Of a stretch of 64,000 nt of DNA, positions 25,694 through 37,500 are shown piece after piece (positions within the stretch are counted from its first letter, which is position 1; every line of letters starts with the position of its first letter). Position numbers and translations under genes: made by a program. Source of the DNA: Nematostella vectensis (lineage: Eukaryota > Cnidaria > Anthozoa > Actiniaria > Edwardsiidae); contig NC_064039.1 of assembly GCF_932526225.1 (NCBI RefSeq), positions 7,515,001-7,579,000 of the forward strand, written 5' to 3'. The notes beneath the pieces are model-generated. The model ran no database searches. It was not told the origin of the DNA and saw only the letters and a program-made list of their open reading frames with translations.

Positions 25694-25697
25694 ACAC
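25649..25697. repeat. Poly(C) tract joined to (CA)n
   Basis: About 30 C residues run directly into about nine CA units. Its length is likely unreliable in any assembly. Confidence 0.9.
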
Positions 25698-26029
25698 CCG
25701 GCTCGAAGGTCCGCTCAGAGCAAACAAAAAAATGTAAGGTTTGGCTGGATATACCGTGCACATCAATATGTCTTTAAAATGACTAGATAAATCTTTTTAG
25801 AATAATTATCTTTATAATTATCGCTATATGTTAAAAAGCACCCTATTAATAACATTTTAAATACAAGATTTATTTGAGGTATTGATTGCCTAATGTAATA
25901 AGGCGAGGGGAGGGGTATACCGGAAATTTGGTCCGCTGAAATGGAAAAACGAACAACCCCGCTCCAAATCCTGGATACGGGCCTGCTATATTTTAGCCCA
26001 TTTGTTTGACGGGTTTGATGAAGACGATA

Positions 26030-26196
26030 ATGGCGGGAAATACAACCGGGCCGCGCGCGAAATAAGAAAAAGCGCGGGAAAAAGTTGCTGGCGCGAGCGG
26101 TGGACAAACATTCCGTTTCTGTTTCTCATCAAGTTGAGCGGAGTTGAGCGTCGTCGACATTCTGCGAAAACTACCCATTTATTTTACAATTATTAA
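26030..26196 (+). promoter_or_regulatory. SYCP3 promoter region with E2F-like sites and 5' UTR exon
   Basis: Three E2F-type motifs occur within 55 bp: GGCGGGAAA (26032), GCGCGCGAAA (26053) and GCGCGGGAAAAA (26072). A likely non-coding first exon ends at 26196 (ATTAA|GTAAGTC) and splices to an acceptor near 26300 (TTTTTTCAG). E2F-family factors regulate germline genes in mammals; the same here is inference. Confidence 0.5.
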
Positions 26197-26317
26197 GTAA
26201 GTCAGTTTGATAATCTTTTTGTTGGAGTTTATTTGAATTTAAGTAGATTAAAAGTAATTGTTTTTCAGGTACTTATTTTTCATCTAAATGTTTTTTCAGT
26301 TGACATTCATAGTCGCT

Positions 26318-28327
26318 ATGCCTTTGAACCCCAAAAGAAACAAACCGGCTGCAAAATCATCAAAACTGGATACCTCTGGCTTTGACGAATTTGACGACGA
26401 TTTGATGATAGGCGAGCAAGAAACTGCACCTGTTCAGGGTAAAGTATTTTCCAGTCTATTTGAGGTTTCTTTTGCAACATTTTTTAGTCTCTTACTTACT
26501 CTCAATTTTCATGTTATGTCTTTTCCTTAATTATGAAAGTGAAAGCTACTGTAGAGCAACCTAAAAGAAGCAGAAAACGAACTGTTATCGAGCAAACGCC
26601 CGACGAAAACTTCTATGATGACCAAGATGAGGAAGAAACTCCAGCTAAAGGGTAGGATACTAAAGAATAAAACATAGAAAAAACATTCACGTACGGTTGC
26701 AACATTTCATTGATTTATTTGTTGAGACAATTTGAATTAAAAAAAAAACCTATCGATTTTTACAGGACCGAGCTTGAGATGTCCACTCTTTTGAACGGTT
26801 TTGGAGGTAGTTCTAGCCACACCATTAGCATGGAGGCTGCATCCGTAGCTTCAGAGATTATGAGAGAAGATTGAGTCTTAAAACGAGTCAATTTCTTGTT
26901 TTGTGTGTGTGTTTTTCATCGATAAAATAACGTTAGCTGAATTATAAAATGCTTTTCTTTGCCATTAGCTGAGATTAGTAATACCCTCAATGCAAAGCGA
27001 AAAAGAATTCAGAGCTTCTCGCAAGCTTCACTGAAAGCAAGTAGCAGAAAGTTTGATGAGGTCTGGCGGAAACAGCAAAATGAAAGGTTTGTGGAGCCAT
27101 GGATCTAATAAAATATAGACAACAGAACTTGTTCCATGGTAGCGGATCACCTCACATCTAAAAATCGTCCATACCCTCTCAAAAAAGTGTTTTTTCTCTG
27201 ACCAACAAATGTCTTAGAATAGAACACTCTTGTTGCCTCTAGGAGTGCGCAGTATGAGGAGTTTTCCAAGCAAGTGTTACTTGTGCTAGGCCAGTGGGAG
27301 GCAGACCTCCAAAAAACTAGAGAGGTAGAGGAAAAGTTGGAGGTACTGCAATATACTATACAAGAGGACACTGCTCACATTTGATTCAGTGCTGCTGTAG
27401 AAAAGCACCCTGACACCCAATAAAAGCCCTTTTATGAAACAGAGGGCATCGTCAAGAAAAAGGGGTGAAGGGTTATTTCTTAGATAATGGATAAGGGTTG
27501 GAGAATGTTGTTTAGCTTTTAAAAAGATCATATTAAATAATCATAACAGTTACAGGAACAATGTTCAACATGTCATAGGAGATAGAAATTATGGACTCCT
27601 AAACTTCAATGTTTATATTTGCTACATTTTCAGAGCATGTACAAGCAGCAACAGAAACTGTTTAACCAGCAGCGTATAGTACAAACACAGAGGCTGAAAA
27701 GAGTTCAGCAGCTGCATGAGGACTATGGTAAAAGTCTGAAGGAGCTAAGGAAGACACATGAAGACCAACAATCAAGTGTTCAAGAGCAGCTCAGAAAAGA
27801 AATCAGTGGTCTACAAAAGAAGATTCTATCAGACACAGTAAGTTTGACCAAACAAACATTGATAGCTAAGTGATTAAAAGTGTTTAATGGCTGACTTATT
27901 GCAGTACACCTGGAACTTAGTTTTGGGTAATGTTTTGTTAAAATTGTAGATGTTGAAGGTTCCATAAAGAATTTAGCCTGAAACATCTAGTATTGTGTCT
28001 AAAAATTTAACTTTTAAATAAAATATCAAAATTATTTACAATACTGGTCTTAATACTGGGGAGGCACAATACAGAGACATCAAGAAAACTGGGGAAACAC
28101 AGCCACACCCCTATTGGTCATTATTTTTTTTTTTTCAAACAAGGGGCATTACTGCACTGTTTTGTGATTTTATCTTTGTCTTTTGATTTTTTTATTTTTG
28201 ATAAAATATTAGTAGTCCATTTAGGTATGAAAAGTGGAAATCTAAACTCTAGATACTTTCATTTCAGCAACAGCAAGATCTAACAAATGTGCGCAGATCC
28301 TTACAAGCAATGCTGGCTCAAGTATAA
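26318..28327 (+). CDS. SYCP3: Synaptonemal complex protein 3
   Basis: Seven coding exons join in frame: 26318-26438, 26540-26651, 26766-26806, 26969-27086, 27243-27342, 27634-27837, 28268-28327 (251 residues; human SYCP3 is 236). The N-terminus is acidic with a basic KRSRKR patch. The Cor1/Xlr coiled-coil core follows: LLNGFGAEISNTLNAKRKR, then QASLKASSRKFDEVW, MYKQQQKLFNQQRIVQTQR and, at the end, QQQDLTNVRRSLQAML, each matching vertebrate SYCP3 segment by segment. SYCP3 forms fibres of the meiotic chromosome axis and lateral element in germ-cell nuclei. The start is the first ATG after a TTTTTTCAG acceptor; an in-frame ATG 30 bases upstream (26288) lies before that acceptor. Reading through exon 3's donor would give an early stop at 26872. 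It converges on DNAI7. Confidence 0.95.
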
Positions 28328-28557
28328 ACAAATTAGCATACTTATACAGCTGAACTTACTGCTAGAAAGGGCAACATTCTTGTATATACTGTATCTTCTA
28401 CATACAGGAAATGGCAATTTAGATTCAATTTTGCTGTTTTATTTACAAAATTTACTTTGTACATTCTAAGACAGAATAAACCATTCTTAGACCTTGTCTT
28501 TATCAGTGACATTGGAGAATGATATTTTACAGTGTTCATAATGTGATGATGATAACA

Positions 28558-31500
28558 CTATGAATATGTGATAATCTTTGTAGCTGACAGCAGCTGATAA
28601 ACACAGTCTACAAACAGGAAGTTAGACTCTTTAATTCGTTGCAAGGCCTCAGGAGTCGTATCATCCCTGATCATGTGATATAGATTGGAATGCAGCTAAA
28701 ATTGAGAAGAAAAAAAGAGTTTGTGCTGGGTCAGCTAAGACGACAAGCTTCTGGATATACTGTATTATTATTGATTCTGAAAACCACATACTGTACCTGA
28801 GTATTGTCTGCATTAGTCTCAGAGAACTCACTATCCTCTTCCTTCAACTTCAGCTTACAAGAGCTGCGTGTAGTAACAAGATAGAGGGACCAGTCCTCCT
28901 ACACAATAAGAACAGAAAACGTAGATAATGAGGCTAAGATAATTTCTGGATAAAAATGGTATCAAACAATAGGCAACATATTGGGGACATACTCTGAGTT
29001 TGGTATTACAGGTACATAGCTGTCAGCCTGAAGCACAAGTTTACCTACACGTTTACAAGGGTTAAAGCCGCATTGTCACCAGTTTACTTCAGGTCGATTA
29101 CGTAAAAATCTCCGATGATTTTTTACGTAAAACGCGAATAATATTTCAAAATATTGAAAGCAGTGTGTCTACTGGAAGTTTCTTTGAGAAAGTAATTGAT
29201 AATTTAGAGCGGATGGCCTGTTAAAAAGCTCGGATTCTAATAGATTCTTTTGTTTTTTAACGGTTGAGGTTTCTGTCGGACCTCCGGAAGTAAACTGGTG
29301 ACATTAATGCGGCTTTAGGACAAACCTCAAGTATGACATCATCTTCCAGCTGCTCAGCCGCCTGGAGTACAATTTTGTCTTCTCCAGAGTCTGCATTCCA
29401 TTTACTCCAGCTGAAACCCACAGATGAGGCAAGCAGCGCCATCTCCTTATAGATTGTAGTCTCCAGGGCAGAATCCTAGTTTATCAACAAAAAAAAGAGT
29501 ACTGTATTCCCAAAAGAGCCATTTTTTTAAATCAAAGTTTGATAAATATTTTGAAATATTTGGATGGGGTGAGGTTGTGATGGATTCACACTAGTCCGGA
29601 ACACTTTCTAGTTTATCCAACAAATGCTGACCCCTACGTATTTAAAAATGTTTGAACAGCACTGACCTTTTTGTTGATACTGACATACTTTTCAGCATCT
29701 ACAGCTGGGAACACATTGATTCCTGCCCTCTGTAATGTCTGCAATGTAATACAAAATTGATACACATTCTTTCCTTTGACACGTTTACACAGTTGACGTT
29801 AACACAGTCGCTCAGTTACTGTACACAATGTATCTTTATATCCCTACCTTTATTAGCTCTTGGGGTGTCATCCATTTCCCTTTGAAATGATCAATTTGAG
29901 CCAAGTCCTCAGGTTGGGTTACACAACACAAAGCATCCTAAAGAGTGGCCCTTAGTTGTTAGGAATGACAGAAATGAGGTAGGGGGTTGAAGTCTATACA
30001 GTATACAGCTGTTTCAAATATGGTTGCAAAGGTAGAGAATCCTATATGGAAAAACTCGCACTATCATGGGTATCAAATAAATAAGAAAACTAATTTAATT
30101 CAATAAATCCAGGTATGGATACCTATATTCCTTTCAAGAACTAAGATATTGCCACCATGGGTGACAAAAACATGACAACTATTAATTTAGATCTTCATCA
30201 AGTTCACCTACCTTGATCTCAATCTCCAGTTCAATAATAGCTGCAATCAAGGTGAACAGGCAACTATTCTGCTTGCATGGACGGATTTCCCATGATTGGA
30301 AAGGCATGTTGAGATATAGGTCCTGGAAAAAACAACATAATCCATTAACTGCATAACAAACTTCTAAAATGGGGGCAATCAGTATATAAAAAACAGAGGG
30401 AGGGAAAGATGTTGGTTCCCACAATTTTTTTCAAAATTCCAAACAAAGGGGAAGTAAAATACTTTATAATCTTATTCATAAGACAGGCTAACAGGCCAGA
30501 GGTAATTTAGCTATGCTCACATACCATCCTTGATCCATTGTTCATCTCACAGGAATGGCCATTAACTTACAGTACTATTTGTATCTTTTGATTGTTATAC
30601 CTGAACAGTAGCAATGGGGCCAAAGTCAGCAATTTTGAAAGAGACTGTTCTTTCCTCTATAAGGAATCAGACAATTATCAGCATTTGCATACTTTGCACG
30701 AATACGTAGAGCAAATTTTAAAAAACAGGTATTTTGAACTACAGTATACTCTGTGATTTCCTTGTCTTATAGTGTACCTTCATTATACTGGATATCATCA
30801 ATTCCATCTATCCGCCAATGCTTTTTAACTGGTTCCCAATGTGCTATTTGTGGCTGCTCAAAATACACAACAGTCTCGGGCAATCTGTAGATAGACAGGA
30901 GACGCTGTGTACAAACAGTACTAGACAGTATTCTATAGTAACTTACTAAAAAATAAGACTGACTACTGTACTTCTATTTTTCGGTCCAGACATCAAATGC
31001 ACCATCTTGGAAGGGGTTGGTGCATTTATCTTTGTTCGTTTCTTTTGCTTAAGAGTATTTTTTCTCAACAATGGGAGATTTGATTGGCAATTGGGATTGA
31101 GTAGGATTTTTGTTGCAAAACCAGGAGACCTATCTAGCTAAATTTGGAGAGTTAGCAGAGGCATGCTTGGAATGAATTTTTTTTGGAATGTGAGCTGACA
31201 GGTGACTCACTGGAATTTGATGGCTAGAGGTGGGTTAGCGGCAGGAAGGTTGGTAGCAGAGGCTGACCCGGGTGTGCCTGGGGCTGAGCCAGTAGCTGAG
31301 TGCACTGGCAGAGTCTCATTCTCTGTTTGGTATGGTACACGCACCAGATTGGGAGGAACAACTATGATACAAGCACAACATTTTTCAATAAAAGTACTGA
31401 ATTGGGCCTATAAGAAGTTCAAAATTATACTACAGTACAGCCTGGAAGAAACTTAACAGCGTCGCGCGCGTTTTTTGCGTCGTGTTTTTTTAGTGTAGTT

Positions 31501-34500
31501 TGAGTGTAGTGCACGCGCGGATTTTGCGTGTAAAACGCTGAGTGTACTACACGATCGGTGCGTGTAGTTCTTCTTTGTTATGCAGGAATGTTGGCTATTG
31601 TTCGCTCGAATTTTTAATGCAGGCAGAACTATCGATAATGCCGAAAATACTTTCATACGAAACCCACATAAACCGAGGACGTTTTAGTTAAAGCGTGCAG
31701 GCATGTATGCATTAAAATAATGCGGTAGTTGTTCGTTCTCTCGGCTTGCGTACGACAAAACTTTACCGATTGTGACGTTCTTTATAGCAAATTCAAGCTT
31801 TGATAGAGATGATTCCTTTTCGAGGGGTCTGTTTGATGCGCGAGTTTAATAGCAAGAGAAAACAGTCATAGTTTTGTTGCCGCCGACATTACACCGTCTA
31901 ATGTTTTGCAAAGGCAAGTGAAGATCAATTGTCACCTCGCTTTCTCGGGCTTGCGTACGGCCCAAACTAAATCGACTACTTTACCGATTGCAACGTTCTT
32001 TATAGCAAATTAAAGCTGGGATATAGAGGATTCGTTTATGAGGAAACTGTTTGATGCGCGAGTTTAACAGCAAGGGAAAACAACCATAGTTTTGTTGCCG
32101 CCGACATTACACTGTCTTTGTTTTGCAAAGGCAAGCGAAGATCAATTGTCACCTCGCTTTCTCGGGCTTGCGTACGGCCCAAACTAAATCGACTACTTTA
32201 TCGATTGCGACGTTCTTTATAGCAAATTAAAGCTGGGATATAGAGGATTCGTTTATGAGGGGTCTGTTTGATGCGCGAGTTTAATAGCAAGGGAAAACAA
32301 TCATAGTTGCCGCCGAATGCCGTTGTCGTCGTCAATGTTTTACACTAGCGTTTTCAACAAGCGAAATTTACAACACTTCCTAAACACATCATGTCATGCG
32401 AGTGACAAACAACTAGATGTAGTGTCTGACTAGCCGGCCAGACTTTGTATACAGTGACTAGACTAGACGGATCTTCTAGCCGGCGAGACTTTGTATACAA
32501 TGACGAGACGGTGTGAATTCGCACGTTCGTTTGTTGTTGGTAAAACTATTAACACGCTGTCTGATTGCCGTGATCATATAATGAGCATTTCTCGCGAATT
32601 AGACTAACATACTTTGTTTGACTCAGAAGCTCAGAAAAATTGAGTGAAACTAATCTTTTCCGAGATGTGAAGTGCAAAGGGTATTTTAGTAAGACGATTT
32701 AGTAAGGCGGCAGTGATTGTTTGACACGCCTTCGGTTCTATTTCGCCGTTCGATAAGGATAAAGCCGCGCAGGCCCACAACTTTTACATTTATTCCTTTC
32801 GTGCATCTAGAACCTCTCTCCTACGTTACTGGTTACTGACGCCAAATTGATCCGTGAGCTTTCTTCGTTATTTCTGTGCGATTTCATAAAACGGCTAAGA
32901 ACAGTGATATTTGAAACGGCTTTCGGTACTCTTCCGTTGTTTAACAAACTGGAAGGAGTTCAACACACAACATTCGCTTTTATCCCTACAACACATTGTG
33001 AAGAAAAAAATAACACGATCCGAAGAATATAAAGAATAAAGATTTCGTAGCGATTTTAGCAGCACGAAGCGCGGCTAAATATATTTGTTTGACACGGCTT
33101 CGGTAACTTTTTTCGTTGATTGAGCAAGAAAGCACTAGTCCAACACACAAATTTCGCTTCTATTCCTTCTTATTAATAAAAAAAAACCTTTTAACTTTGG
33201 CTTGGTAAAACTACTTGTATTAAGCCAAATTAGGCATGAAGTTTAAAGAGATTAGCTTTATTGCCGATATAAAGTAAAGGAGCTAAAGTTGCATCAGGTG
33301 TTCGAATAGTGGAATTCTATCACATCGAAAGCCAAACTTTTAGCATACAAATGCATGGCATTGAGTTGTAGCCACGAATACTCTCAACGGATTCCATAGA
33401 AGTTAATGAGGCAAACAGGTACGTGAAGTTTGGTGCGTGTAGTTTAAGTGTATGAATCTAATTACACTCAAACTACACGCAAAAAACGCGCAAAATTCGC
33501 GCAGAAAACGCGCACAAAATGTTACATTTCCTCCAGGCTGTACTGTGTATTATTGTTCATGTTCTGTATTTAACAATCATTCTTTTAACTATGCAAAAAT
33601 TTCATTCTATTCTAGGGCTTCTAGAATTACGCGCCATGTGCGGAAGCGCAAAATTTGGCTTCTCCGCGTAAACCACAAATTTCCGCGTAATTTTGCTAAA
33701 TTTTGAAAGACAAAACATTTAAGTGCACCGCTGATGTGTTAATTTAGGGTTCTTACCTCTATTTCTTGTAAAAAAAAGAGAGATATTCGCGTAAGAGTGC
33801 GATATTTCGAACTGAATTTCAAAAACAAATAAAATGACTAGGTGTTCTTTGCTAAACCGCGAAGGCCTAGGACTAACAATAAAATACCCTTTTAAAATGG
33901 CTGGTGGCTAGAAGCCAATGAAAACTCGCCTAAGATATTTTCGCGCAAAAAATAAACCTTTTGAAGTTATTTCGTGCTTTCCTTCGGTACAAAATGTAGT
34001 TTGGGCGTAACAGTTGATATTCCGTGTAATTTAGCGCATAATTCAGTAAAGAATCCTGCAAAATTTTGGTTTTTAAGGAAACATGTATTGCAAAATCCCG
34101 CGCGTAATATTCGACTTTACGCGTAATTTAGCGCGTAATATTTGACTTTCCGCGTAATTTAGCGTGTAACTAATCAAGGAATCCTGCGTAATTTTGAGTT
34201 TTTTTTCTCGTAATTCCAGAAGCCCTGTCTATTACATAGGTGGCTGGCAGAGGATCTTTAAATGAACAAAGTAGCATCAGTGGCTGAAAATAGGTTGAGA
34301 ATTTGAATCAATTTTGGATTGCATACATACTTTGTTGCATCACCCAATTCTTGACATGTTTAGGCTGGGGTGGGAGCTCAAATAGTTCTAGGTTCATAAT
34401 TGGTCCAACCACACCAAATGCTCGGAGGTCCACAACATCATCATCATCTTCATCGTCATCAATGTACTCAGTAAGGGGTGTGGCATCTACAGCCTTTGCT

Positions 34501-37500
34501 TCTTCACCTTCAGCCTTTGTCTCATCAGCAGCACCTTCTGCAAGCAGCATAACACAGCATGTGTTAACAAGTGTGTGTGTAGCAGCATAAAATCTTATTC
34601 TTTTAAACTTCATTGGGTGTTTTCACACACTGTTGTTGCTTTGAAGACTATATTAAAGCTGCAATGTCACCAGTTTCAAGACAGAAACCTTTACCGCTAA
34701 GAGACAAAAGTTATTTGTTATTTATTAGAATCCTATAGTCAAATTCTTACGCGCGCTCTCATTGGTCAAGACAGAGATTTTTTTGTGGAATTCAATAGTT
34801 GAAAAGTGGAATTCAATAAAAGCAAGGTGTACTGCGAAATTTTTCCCAACACTAATAATATCTTTCAAACTTACGCTTAGCTGAGAAAATCAAAGTTCTC
34901 ATCAAACTAGTTTTTATGGATGAATGGACTTGTTTAGGAAGAAACTTTCGCTCTGAGATTTAGTCTGAATTTGCCAGAAGTTGAAAAACTTTCCAAGTCT
35001 GGCTCTTGCGAGTAGGAAACAAACGGCGACAAAAGTCAAAACAAAACACCAACATTACGGCTCGTGGCGCAGACAAAAAAACCATTAATGAAAATACAAT
35101 TGCTACGTATATTTCAAATTTTTCACTGTTGATTTGTCAGTGCTCTATGCGGTGCTTATATGCTTTAAACGCGTTTGTCGATTTGTCAGTTGACAGGTCG
35201 ACAAAATTTGTCAGTGTTGATTTGTCAGTGATCTATGCGGTGCTTATATGCTTTAAACGCGTTTGTCGATTTGTCAGTCGACAGGTCGACAAAATTTGTC
35301 AGTGTTGATTTTTCAGTGCTCTGTGCGGTGGTTATATGCCTTTACACGCGTTTGTCGATTTGTCAGTCGACAGGTCGACAAAATTTGTCAGTGGCGATTT
35401 GTCAGTGCTCTATGCGGTGCTTATATGCCTTTAAACACGTTTGTCGATTTGTCAGTTGACAGGTCGACAAAATTTGTCAGTATTGATTTGTCAGTGCTCT
35501 GTGCGGTGGTTATATGCCTTTACACGCGTTTGTCGATTTGTCAGTCGACAGGTCGACAAAATTTGTCAGTGGCGATTTGTCAGTGCTCTGTGCGGTGGTT
35601 ATATGCCTTTACACGCGTTTGTCGATTTGTCAGTCGACAGGTCGACAAAATTTGTCAGTTGCGATTTGTCAGTGCTCTGTGCAGTGGTTATATGCCTTTA
35701 AACGCGTTTGTCGATTTGTCAGTCGACAGGCCGACAAAATTTGTCAGTGGCGATTTGTCAGTGCTCTTTGCGGTGGTTATCTGCCGTGAAACGGGTTTGT
35801 CGATTTGTCAGTCGACAGGTCGACAAAATTTGTCAGTGGCGATTTGTCAGTGCTCTGTGCGGTGGTTATGTGCCTTTAAACGCGTTTGTGGATTTGTCAG
35901 TCGACAGGTCGACAAAATTTGTTAGTGACGATTCACTTCTCTTCAACCATAAAAAGAATTTTAGCATAGGATTCAAGAATAATTCCTCATCGATTCGTGA
36001 ATTTCACGAAAAATTTTACTTGAAAAACCATATCGTTTTTCGCATGAAATTTACTGTGGAATTCCCTCATCAATGATGAATTTATCTTATAGAATCCGCA
36101 CTATTACATAACAAGCCATCCTCTCTAAATTATTAATCACATCCTCAAAGAAATTTCCATTATTAGACACACTGCTTTTACAATTTTGAAATATTTTATT
36201 GCATGTTCTGTTAAAAATCATCAGAAATTGTTACGTAATTGACCAGAAGTTCCGAAGAAGTAGACTGATGACAATGTGGCCTTAAGACAGCTATAAGATT
36301 ATAAAGCTTTGATTGAAACAGAGTGTTTAAATCTATTATGTTTCCATTAAAGAGTTTGCATTATTTATGCATTTTTCAAGCTTTACCTTCCGTCTCTGCC
36401 TCCTTGTTCACCTCTTTCTGGCTCTCTGATTCGCTTGCTTGGCTCCTTGCACTCTTTGCACTAGTCTTGCGGCTTTTGTTGCTTTTGCTGCTGCCAGTTC
36501 TTCCACTCTTAATAAAATCACAAGCAAGTATGTAAAGATATTTGAGTTAGGGCTTTACTGTTATTGAAGGTTAACACTGTTAGCAAAGTGTGAACTTCTT
36601 TCGATGCTGTTGTCACAGTCAAGTTCTTAGGTTAATAATTTGTTTTTATAAAACATAGAAAACATAGTTCATGTTAAGAAAAGAATTCCACATACCTTGC
36701 GTCGACTAGCTTTGCTGGCCCGGCTAATTCTTGATGCAGATTTGGGAGTAGCCACATCTCGAATGGATTCCTCTGTCTCTCGTTCTTTCCCAGCTTCTTC
36801 TTCTTCCTGCTAAAAACATGAGTAGAAAAGGTTATGTTTTGTTATTACCATGGGCTAAACAAGAAAGGATCATGGGAGCTGTTTTACAAAGCCAGTAACA
36901 TGTGTGTCTGGTCAAGGCCTATCGCAGGCAATTGTTTTAAAAAATTTGTTAAAATTGAAGCCTGTTCAGTATACCCTTTCAAAGGGTGCAATCATTCTAA
37001 TCTGTTACCAATATAATCACCATGAATGCTTCTTGTTGGCAAATTCATAAATAAATATAAGATATTATAAATTGGCGAGGCTCTGTGCAGGTGCAAATGA
37101 GATCACAGTTTAGGGGGTTTGATGCAAAATCTAAAAAACAGTGGTTGCAAACCACTCCATTTTATGTATATGAGGTCAGTCCAACGTTATATCTTATGCG
37201 ACAAGCGAACCATTTACTGTATGTTAAGCATGCAACAGCATCTGTATATGATTCATGCCCTATATATACAAGAGGAAATTGTTATCATATTTCTTCCAAT
37301 ATCTTTGGAAAGTGGTCACACAGACCAATGGGTGTAGTACAGTAGCATACAGTATGCCTATACCTCCTGGTCTTGATTTTCCTCACTTTCTTGGGGGCCC
37401 TCCACTACTACCTCTGGCAGCTTTACAACCTTTGGTAGATACGATTTGGCCAAAGGGCTTAGATGGTCATAGTAGGTTAGGAGCAGACGCATGGAGATTT

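Noticed and set aside
25409-25777. 122-codon frame with a poly-Pro/His-Thr run
   Set aside because: Produced by the poly(C)-(CA)n tract.
35263-35925. 220-codon open frame with Cys/Val-rich repeats
   Set aside because: It lies wholly inside the 89-bp minisatellite, with overlapping open frames in other phases; a by-product of the repeat.
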